From JALORV01 sp035429725 (GTDB taxonomy: Bacteria; Pseudomonadota; Gammaproteobacteria; Burkholderiales; Burkholderiaceae_F): a DNA stretch of 19,739 nt. The notes under the pieces are model-generated. The model was given only the letters and a program-made list of their open reading frames with translations, ran no database searches and was not told the DNA's origin. Positions 14,304-19,739 of this stretch are shown here, in pieces (position 1 is the stretch's first letter; each line of letters opens with the position of its first letter). The translations under genes were made by a program, and so were the position numbers. The stretch is from assembly GCA_035429725.1 (NCBI GenBank), contig DAOMFI010000052.1:1-19739 (forward strand), written 5' to 3'.

Positions 14304-14345
14304 TGCAGAAAAGAAAGAGCCCGCTGCCGTTCAGGCAGCGGGCTC
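14304..14345 (-). terminator. Intrinsic terminator between rplY and pth
   Basis: On the minus strand a perfect 12-bp stem (14345-14334 with 14328-14317) with a 5-nt loop is followed by TTTCTTTTC, ending a few bases before the pth ATG. This is a strong terminator after rplY, placed so close to pth that it sits in its leader. Confidence 0.85.
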
Positions 14346-14352
14346 GATTGTG

Positions 14353-14389
14353 CCGGACGTGCAGGCACGTCCGGTTGGCCTGGGAGGCC
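14353..14389 (-). repeat. Two further hairpins in the rplY 3' region
   Basis: On the minus strand GGCC-tccca-GGCC (14389-14377) is followed by a 9-bp stem pairing 14374-14366 with 14361-14353 around a 4-nt loop. Together with the terminator they make three consecutive hairpins within about 80 bases after rplY. They could stabilise the rplY mRNA 3' end or assist termination. Confidence 0.6.
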
Positions 14390-14396
14390 GGGGCGT

Positions 14397-15098
14397 TTAC
14401 TTCTTCTTGTCGCCGCCCTTTTCCTTCTCTTCCTTGCCGCCCTTGGCCGGTGCGGCGCCTGGCGCCACCGGCGCCTTCTGCGCCGTAGCCGGCACATCGG
14501 CGGCCGCCACCGGCGCGGCGACTTCCTCCTCGGCCTGCTCGCCGTGCGTCGACACCGCCACGACGACCGGGTTTTCCTTGCCTTTGAGCACCGGCTTCAC
14601 GCCCGTCGGCATCTTGAGGTCGAGCACGCGCACCGTCTGGTGAGCCTGCAGCCCGGAGAGATCGACTTCGATGAATTCCGGCAGGTCCTTGGGCAGACAG
14701 GCGACGTCGACTTCGGACATCACGTGGCTGATCAACCCACCGCCGACCTTGAACGCCGGGGATTCCTCCTGCCCGACGAAGTGCAGCGGAATGCGCATGT
14801 GGATCTTCTGGCTCTCCGTGACACGCTGGAAGTCGACGTGCAGCACCTGCGGCTTGTACGGATGCATCTGGAAATCGCGCAGCAGCACGCGCTCGGACTG
14901 GCCGTCGAGTTCCATGTCGAGGATCGACGCGTGGAACTTTTCCTTGCGCAGCGCGTGGAAGAGCGGGTTGTGCTCGACCTCGATCGCCTGCGCGGCTCCG
15001 GTGCCGCCGTACAGGACGCCAGGCACCTTGTTGGCATGGCGCAGGCGGCGGCTCGCACTCGTGCCTTGCGCATCTCGTTTGTTGGCAACGACTTTCAT
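14397..15098 (-). CDS. rplY: 50S ribosomal protein L25 (general stress protein Ctc type)
   Basis: L25 binds 5S rRNA. This is the long Ctc form of 233 residues. It has an N-terminal L25 beta-barrel (ASRRLRHANKVPGVLYGG, LLRDFQMHPYKPQVLHVDF) and a C-terminal TL5-like domain (IPLHFVGQEESPAFKVGGGLI, PEFIEVDLSGLQAHQTVRVLDLKMPTGV). An alanine, glutamate and lysine rich tail of about 50 residues ends in GGDKKK. The short E. coli protein has 94 residues and lacks the second domain. GGAG lies 7 bases before the ATG. It sits between prs and pth, separated from both by strong hairpins, so it probably has its own promoter in the 15099-15215 stretch, where I see no clear match. Confidence 0.96.
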   Translation of the reverse strand: MKVVANKRDAQGTSASRRLRHANKVPGVLYGGTGAAQAIEVEHNPLFHALRKEKFHASILDMELDGQSERVLLRDFQMHPYKPQVLHVDFQRVTESQKIHMRIPLHFVGQEESPAFKVGGGLISHVMSEVDVACLPKDLPEFIEVDLSGLQAHQTVRVLDLKMPTGVKPVLKGKENPVVVAVSTHGEQAEEEVAAPVAAADVPATAQKAPVAPGAAPAKGGKEEKEKGGDKKK

Positions 15099-15215
15099 TT
15101 CACACTCCAGTTGTCGTCCGCGGACCGCGACCAGTCACAACAGACGGTTCCAAGGAAGGCGGGTGCCTGCCTCGTGCCGAACGCGGGGCGAGTGCCCTTG
15201 CGTTGCAGTTCCATC

Positions 15216-15247
15216 AAAAAATCGTCTGGCTCCGCCAGCGATTTTTT
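15216..15247. terminator. Bidirectional intrinsic terminator between prs and rplY
   Basis: AAAAAATCG (15216-15224) pairs with CGATTTTTT (15239-15247), and inside this CTGGC pairs with GCCAG around a TCC loop with one bulged base. Both strands have the T-tract, so the signal could act either way. Here it ends the minus-strand prs transcript. Confidence 0.85.
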
Positions 15248-15257
15248 CCAGCTATTC

Positions 15258-15287
15258 CGCGCAAAAGTAGGGGTGCACTTTTGCGCG
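15258..15287 (-). repeat. 11-bp hairpin directly after the prs stop
   Basis: Bases 15258-15268 pair perfectly with 15277-15287 around an 8-nt loop, one base beyond the prs stop codon. It lies just upstream of the prs terminator, giving two hairpins in tandem. There is a T-rich stem but no clean T-tract after it, so it may be a mRNA-stabilising structure or part of a double terminator. Confidence 0.65.
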
Positions 15288-15288
15288 C

Positions 15289-16248
15289 CTATTCAATAAA
15301 CAGCGAACTCACCGAGTCTTCGCGCGCGATGCGCGATATGGTCTCGCCCAGCAGGGCCGCGCAGGACAGCTGCCGGATCTTTGGGCACGCCGCCGCGGCC
15401 GGACCGAGCGGGATCGTGTCCGTGACGACCAGTTCATCGATGACCGAATTCGTGAGGCGGTCGACCGCCTTGCCGGACAGCACCGGGTGCGTCGCATACG
15501 CCATCACGCGCAGGGCGCCCTGGTCGCGCAGGGCCTGCGCGGCCTGGCACAGCGTGTTGGCCGTGTCGACCATGTCATCCATGATCACGCAGTTGCGTCC
15601 TTCGACTTCGCCGATGATGTGCATGACCTCGGACACATTGGCGCGCGGCCGCCGCTTGTCGATGATTGCGAGTTCTGCGTCCATGCGCTTGGCGAGCGCC
15701 CGTGCGCGCACGACGCCACCCACATCGGGGGAGACCACGACCAGGTTGTCGTAGTTGTGTTTCCAGAGGTCGCCGAGCAGGATAGGACTCGCGTAGATGT
15801 TGTCGACCGGGATGTCGAAGAAGCCCTGGATCTGGTCGGCGTGCAGGTCCATGACCAGCATGCGGCTGATGCCGACCACCTGCAGCATGTTGGCGACGAC
15901 CTTGGCGCTGATCGCCACGCGCGCGCTGCGCGGCCGCCGGTCCTGCCGCGCGTAGCCGAAGTACGGAATCGCGGCAGTGATGCGTCCGGCCGAGGCGCGC
16001 TTCAGCGCGTCGGCCATGATCATGATCTCCATCAGGTTGTCGTTGGTCGGCGCGCACGTGGGCTGCAGGATGAAGACATCCTTGCCGCGCACGTTCTCGA
16101 ACAGCTCGACCATCACTTCACCGTCGGAGAACCGCGACACCTGCGCCTTGCCGAGCGGTATGTTGATCTGTTGTGCCACGGCATGCGCGAGCTTCGGGTT
16201 CGCGTTGCCCGTGAACACCATCAGATTGTCGGGGACCATCAAGGCCAT
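15289..16248 (-). CDS. prs: Ribose-phosphate pyrophosphokinase
   Basis: Prs makes PRPP from ribose 5-phosphate and ATP for nucleotide, histidine and tryptophan synthesis. The 319-residue protein (E. coli 315) has FSDGEVMVELFENVRG, TCAPTNDNLMEIMIMADALKRASAGRITA, YFGYARQDRR, the divalent-metal loop DLHADQIQGFFDIPVDN, and KRRPRANVSEVMHIIG. The PRPP-binding loop reads VIMDDMVDTANTL, where many relatives have DTxGT. The ATG at 16248 is used; the ATG at 16239 (MVPDNLM) is closer to the family start. The 147-bp gap upstream to tRNA-Gln has no obvious promoter match, and prs may be co-transcribed with the tRNA. Confidence 0.97.
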   Translation of the reverse strand: MALMVPDNLMVFTGNANPKLAHAVAQQINIPLGKAQVSRFSDGEVMVELFENVRGKDVFILQPTCAPTNDNLMEIMIMADALKRASAGRITAAIPYFGYARQDRRPRSARVAISAKVVANMLQVVGISRMLVMDLHADQIQGFFDIPVDNIYASPILLGDLWKHNYDNLVVVSPDVGGVVRARALAKRMDAELAIIDKRRPRANVSEVMHIIGEVEGRNCVIMDDMVDTANTLCQAAQALRDQGALRVMAYATHPVLSGKAVDRLTNSVIDELVVTDTIPLGPAAAACPKIRQLSCAALLGETISRIAREDSVSSLFIE

Positions 16249-16395
16249 GACTCAGTCGCTCGCGACGCCAACCCGGCGGTTCCTGCTCGATGCCGGTCAG
16301 GGCGCCCGTTCGACCTCGGCGGGCGCACTGCAGAAAGCGGTCACCGGAACCGCGGCATCGACTCGGTGCCGCGCTGATTCCGGCGCTTTGATGAA

Positions 16396-16472
16396 TGGCT
16401 GGGGAGGAAGGATTCGAACCCTCGAATGGCGGAATCAAAATCCGCTGCCTTAACCAGCTTGGCGACTCCCCA
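16396..16472 (-). tRNA. tRNA-Gln (anticodon UUG)
   Basis: The minus strand folds as a 77-nt tRNA with encoded CCA. The acceptor TGGGGAG pairs with CTCCCCA. The anticodon stem GCGGA/TCCGC holds the loop TTTTGAT with anticodon UUG. The T-arm has TTCGAAT with one G-U pair in its stem. It closely resembles E. coli tRNA-Gln. It sits between ispE and prs, a conserved position in gammaproteobacteria. Confidence 0.96.
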
Positions 16473-16544
16473 GCGCTGAAACCTGCACTGCACTTCTTTC
16501 GCGACCTGCACTGCGGCCGCGCCTGCTACTCCACGCACTGCCGG

Positions 16545-17450
16545 CTACCACGCCCGCAACGGGTGCTCCGTCAATCCGCGCACCGCCCAACCGATCCATC
16601 CGGACGGCAGGTCCGCGATGGCGGCGCGTGCCGTTGCTGCGTCGCGCGCAACCATGAAGACCGCTGAACCCGAGCCGGTCATCCGCGCCGGACCGAATTG
16701 AGCAAGATGCCCGACGACCCGATCGATCTCCGGAAACCTGCGCCGGGCGACCGTTTCGAGGTCGTTGGCACCAAAAAGCGTTCCGGAAAACGACTCCGCT
16801 ACCGGGGAATCCACAGACTTCGTTCCCACGACCGCGTGATCGAGCCCGACCGCCGCAGAAAAGCTCGCCATTTTCGTGGCTTTGGTATTTCGTGTCAAAC
16901 CGGGGTCTTCGAAGATTTCCTTAGTCGAAACATGAACTTGTGGCCAGATCAGCGCGTAGTGGGCGGCAGGCAAAGCGAGCGGGCTCAGACGTTCGCCGCG
17001 GCCCTCGGCAAAGGCGTTATGACCGCTCACGAAAAACGGCACATCGGCGCCCAGTTCCAGCGCCAGCGCCGCCAGTTGGGTGCGATCCAGCCCGGTGTTC
17101 CAGAGTCGGTTCAGTGCAAGCAGGGTGGTGGCAGCGTCCGACGAGCCGCCGCCGAGTCCGGCGCCGGCAGGGATGCGTTTCAGCACCTGTATGTCGGCGC
17201 CAAAGCGGGTGCCTGTGTGCTGTTGCAACAGGCGGGCGGCGCGCAACGCGAGGTCGTTGTCGGCTGCGCCGATGAGATCCCCCGTGCGCTGCAGCTTGCC
17301 GTCGCCCCGGCGCTCGACGTCGATCCAGTCCGCCAGATCGATCAGTGTAAATACCGTCTGCAGTTCGTGATAACCGTCGGCGCGGCGTCCCAGCACATGC
17401 AGGAATAGATTGATCTTCGCCGGAGCCGGCAGGGCAAGCGCGCGTTCCAT
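16545..17450 (-). CDS. ispE: 4-(cytidine 5'-diphospho)-2-C-methyl-D-erythritol kinase
   Basis: IspE phosphorylates CDP-methylerythritol in the MEP isoprenoid pathway. The 301-residue GHMP kinase starts with LPAPAKINLFLHVLGRRADGYHELQT. It has the ATP-binding PAGAGLGGGSSDAAT motif, LGADVPFFVSGHNAFAEGRGE, and the third motif MTGSGSAVFMV. The length is close to E. coli IspE (283). An insertion-like stretch around 180-215 (TRNTKATKMASFSAAV and after) is less conserved. It follows lolB by 65 bases on the same strand, as is usual, and the tRNA-Gln gene follows 72 bases later. Confidence 0.96.
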   Translation of the reverse strand: MERALALPAPAKINLFLHVLGRRADGYHELQTVFTLIDLADWIDVERRGDGKLQRTGDLIGAADNDLALRAARLLQQHTGTRFGADIQVLKRIPAGAGLGGGSSDAATTLLALNRLWNTGLDRTQLAALALELGADVPFFVSGHNAFAEGRGERLSPLALPAAHYALIWPQVHVSTKEIFEDPGLTRNTKATKMASFSAAVGLDHAVVGTKSVDSPVAESFSGTLFGANDLETVARRRFPEIDRVVGHLAQFGPARMTGSGSAVFMVARDAATARAAIADLPSGWIGWAVRGLTEHPLRAW

Positions 17451-17515
17451 CGTTTCAGCCCATCACCGCAGCGCTCTGAACTCGGGAGTCCAATGCTGGC
17501 GCGATCAACACGGCC

Positions 17516-18079
17516 TCACGGCGCGGGCTCATCGACAATCACGCGCACGCTGAGCGCCGGACCGGCACCGACGGCGGCACGCTCGAGCACCAGACGCCGT
17601 GGACGCTGCGTGACCGACGAGAATTCCGCGTAGCGGATCGTCCAGCCGTCCTGCACGATTTCGCTGATGCGTTCACCGTCGCGCTGTGTGGCCGCCGGGC
17701 GATCCGGTTTGGGTCGACCGTCGATCCAGTCAGCGAGACCCGCCACCGGCAGCCGCCAGCCCGTCAGGCCCTCGAGCAGCTGATCCGCGTCGGGGCCGCT
17801 CGCCGTCTGCAGCTGTGGTCCGGTCGCCGTGGCCCTTCCGGGCTCGATTTCGATCCGCGCGACCGTCGTGCCGACGGGCGTTGAGAGATCGATCGTCTGC
17901 CGTGCGCCGCGAACTTCGACGGTGAACAGACCGCTGACCGTTTCGCGCCGCTCCGCGCTGGCGGCAGTGGCCGCAAAGCGCCCCGAGTAAACGCGCTCGG
18001 GCGGCGCGGCAGGAGTCGCGCAGGCGCCCAGCCAGAGCGCGAGCGCCGCGATCCCGACCCGGTGCACCAGGCGCGGCAT
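17516..18079 (-). CDS. lolB: Outer-membrane lipoprotein-sorting receptor LolB
   Basis: LolB takes lipoproteins from LolA and inserts them into the outer membrane. The 187-residue protein begins with a lipoprotein signal (VGIAALALWLGAC) and has C20 as the lipidated cysteine. Alanine at +2 lets it go to the outer membrane. VYSGRFAATAASAERRETVSGLFTVE and PVGTTVARIEI fit the first half of the LolB barrel, and LLEGLTGWRLPVAGLADWIDGRP is the best-conserved segment. The start is ATG 18079, overlapping the TPR gene stop (TGATG); GTG 18082 one codon earlier is an alternative. The assignment is strongly supported by the position before ispE. The sequence itself is rather divergent, as is common for LolB. 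Confidence 0.92.
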   Translation of the reverse strand: MPRLVHRVGIAALALWLGACATPAAPPERVYSGRFAATAASAERRETVSGLFTVEVRGARQTIDLSTPVGTTVARIEIEPGRATATGPQLQTASGPDADQLLEGLTGWRLPVAGLADWIDGRPKPDRPAATQRDGERISEIVQDGWTIRYAEFSSVTQRPRRLVLERAAVGAGPALSVRVIVDEPAP

Positions 18080-19739
18080 CACAGGCCGATGCGCAGGCGG
18101 GCAACCGTCGACTTCAGCAACTCGTTGCCCGGCTCTTTGGCGCGGACGTCACGGAGGAGCTGGCGCGCACGCGCCTGCTCGCCGCTCGCCCACAGCACCT
18201 CGGCCAGATGCACCGTTACTTCGGCGTCGGGCTTGGCGTTATAGGCCAGCTCGAGGTACTTGCGGGCCGCGGCGAGATCGCCCATACGAAAGTAGACCCA
18301 GCCGAGCGAATCGAGAATGTAGGGATCTTCCGGCGCGAGCTGGTGCGCCTTCTCGATCAACTGCAGCGACTCCGGCAGGCGAATGTTGCGATCCGCGAAG
18401 GTGTAGCCCAACGCGTTGTACGCATGGGCATAGTCGGGTCGCAGCTCGATGACCCTGCGCAGGTGCCGCTCCATGGCGTCGATGCGATCGAGCTTCTCGG
18501 CGGTCATGGCGGCGTCGTAGAGCAGGGGCACGTTATCCGGCGACTTCTCGAGCGCCTGTGTCAGCAGCTTGTAGGCCTCGTCGTAGCGGTGCATCTCGCG
18601 CAGCAACTGCCCCTCGGCGAGCAGCAGCTGCGTGCGCTCGTCGGCGGAGCCCGCCTGTACGCTGCGCAGCAGCTTGCGCGCCTCTTCCGTGCGCTTCATC
18701 TTGGTCAGCACGAGAGCCTCACGCACCCGCGCCTGCACGTATTCGTCACCGCCTTCGATCTTGCGCAGCCACTGCAGCGCCTCGGCGTACTGCTTCTCCT
18801 CCTCCGCGATCTGCGCGAGGTACAGATAGGCCTGGTCCGGATCACGCTCGCTGCTGTCCTGGCCTTCGACGAGCGCGAGATAGCGCTGCAGGTAGGTGCG
18901 GGCGTCGCTGTTGAGGTTGCCCTGGAGAGACAGCAAGGCGAGCGAGTAGACCAGGTCGGCGTTCTTCGGGTCGGCCTGCAGCAGCTGCTCGAACTGCGCG
19001 CGGGCCGGGCCGTACTTGCGGTCGGCAACCAGCAGCCGTGCGTAGGCGAGGCGCAGGTCAGCTGACGCGCCGGGCTGGGTCGCCCGCTGTTCCAGCATCG
19101 CCAATGCCGCCGGCCGATCCGTCGTCTGCAGGAGCTGCGCGGTCGCGAGGATGGCGCGCTCATAGTCCGGCCTCAGCGCAACCGCCGCTTTCGCTTCGTC
19201 GATGGCGCGGGCCGCCAGGCCAGCTGCCTGTGCGCCGCCGGCCAGCACCAGCCTGACATCGGCGTCATCGAGGTACGGCTGCGCCAGGCGCTCGAGCAGG
19301 GTGAACGCGCCCTTGCGGTCGGAAACACGTGCCAGATTGCGCTGGATGCGTGCCAGCTCTGCTGCCGGCGAAGCCGCGGCCTTGACCTCGGCGGCGAGCA
19401 GGGGATACGCCTCGTCGAAACGGCCGCTGCTCGCATACAGCAGCGCGAGCGCCTGCCCGGCGTCGCGCGACTCCGGTGCGAGCTGGCGCCACAGTTCCGC
19501 CGCTTCGACACTTTGCGAGATGGCGCGGCCCTGGACGGCCAGTTCCGTGGCGCGGCGCGCGAGTCGCGGATCCCGGGTTTCGCGCGCGAGCTTCAGGTAG
19601 ATGGAGTAAGCGGCCCCGAGTTCTCCTTTCTGCGCGGCGAGTTCAGCTGCCATCAACTGATACATCAGCGCGCCGGTGATCGGCACCTCGGGAATCACGT
19701 CGGTGCCCGGCCGGGCCGGAGCATCGGGCGCTGCAGAAG
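18079..19739 (-). CDS. Tetratricopeptide-repeat protein, N-terminus outside the window
   Basis: At least 550 residues of mostly helical repeats with TPR signatures are visible, for example LRRVIELRPDYAHAYNALGYTFADRN, KAHQLAPEDPYILDSLGWVYFRMGD and LELAYNAKPDAEVTVHLAEVLWASG near the C-terminus. The frame is open to the right edge, reading PDAPARPGTDVIPEVP, an extended linker. The GTG at 19698 is therefore probably not the true start, and a signal peptide may lie outside. This resembles the large TPR protein encoded next to lolB and ispE in pseudomonads and xanthomonads, whose function is not settled; an envelope role is inferred from the coupling to lolB. The stop overlaps the lolB start. Confidence 0.88.
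   Translation of the reverse strand, partial: SAAPDAPARPGTDVIPEVPITGALMYQLMAAELAAQKGELGAAYSIYLKLARETRDPRLARRATELAVQGRAISQSVEAAELWRQLAPESRDAGQALALLYASSGRFDEAYPLLAAEVKAAASPAAELARIQRNLARVSDRKGAFTLLERLAQPYLDDADVRLVLAGGAQAAGLAARAIDEAKAAVALRPDYERAILATAQLLQTTDRPAALAMLEQRATQPGASADLRLAYARLLVADRKYGPARAQFEQLLQADPKNADLVYSLALLSLQGNLNSDARTYLQRYLALVEGQDSSERDPDQAYLYLAQIAEEEKQYAEALQWLRKIEGGDEYVQARVREALVLTKMKRTEEARKLLRSVQAGSADERTQLLLAEGQLLREMHRYDEAYKLLTQALEKSPDNVPLLYDAAMTAEKLDRIDAMERHLRRVIELRPDYAHAYNALGYTFADRNIRLPESLQLIEKAHQLAPEDPYILDSLGWVYFRMGDLAAARKYLELAYNAKPDAEVTVHLAEVLWASGEQARARQLLRDVRAKEPGNELLKSTVARLRIGL

Noticed and set aside
13866..15299. 477-codon plus-strand frame across pth and rplY
   Set aside because: It crosses two well-identified minus-strand genes and their terminator, and has shadow-like composition.
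1..19739. CRISPR array, toxin-antitoxin pair, phage genes or rRNA
   Set aside because: No regularly spaced repeats, small paired orphan genes, phage structural genes or rRNA sequence were recognised on either strand.

Overview
This is a GC-rich chromosomal segment of a gammaproteobacterium. The gene order TPR protein–lolB–ispE–tRNA-Gln–prs–rplY–pth–ychF is the conserved gammaproteobacterial block, and rsmD/ftsY/ftsE is the usual neighbourhood of ftsEX. The exact lineage cannot be read from the window; a Xanthomonadales- or Steroidobacter-like organism is my guess. Nearly all of the segment is tightly packed core genome, with one clear mobile element at the left edge.

Left edge (1-1241): an IS110-family insertion sequence of about 1.18 kb sits where ftsX should begin. 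ftsE (minus strand) ends in an ATGA overlap with an ATG that would start ftsX, and the IS interrupts that reading frame after ATG-AG. The noncoding left end of the IS folds into what looks like a complete bridge RNA. One internal loop carries guides matching both flanks of the actual insertion site. The other carries guides matching the two IS ends. Joining the IS ends also assembles a -35/-10 promoter with a 17-bp spacer. Rejoining the flanks at the shared CT restores an open ftsX N-terminus, and the IS itself offers a substitute in-frame ATG.

1238-7717: ftsE, then a polyphosphate module (ppk1 and a sixA-like phosphatase on plus, converging on ppx on minus), then ftsY just upstream of ppx, and divergent rsmD. 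7767-9447: coaD and a DUF418 membrane protein on plus. 9444-11389: ychF followed by a MOSC-domain protein on minus. 11458-12572: two overlapping GNAT acetyltransferases on plus, converging on a patatin-like hydrolase (minus). 13671-17450: pth, rplY, prs, tRNA-Gln(UUG) and ispE on minus, with strong hairpins between prs and rplY and between rplY and pth. 17516-19739: lolB and a large TPR protein that runs off the right edge.

The core genes cover cell division and protein targeting (ftsE, ftsY), polyphosphate turnover (ppk1, ppx), CoA, isoprenoid and PRPP synthesis (coaD, ispE, prs), translation (rsmD, rplY, pth, ychF, tRNA-Gln) and lipoprotein sorting (lolB). No CRISPR array, phage gene or toxin-antitoxin pair is evident. 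No gene-free stretch exceeds about 300 bases.
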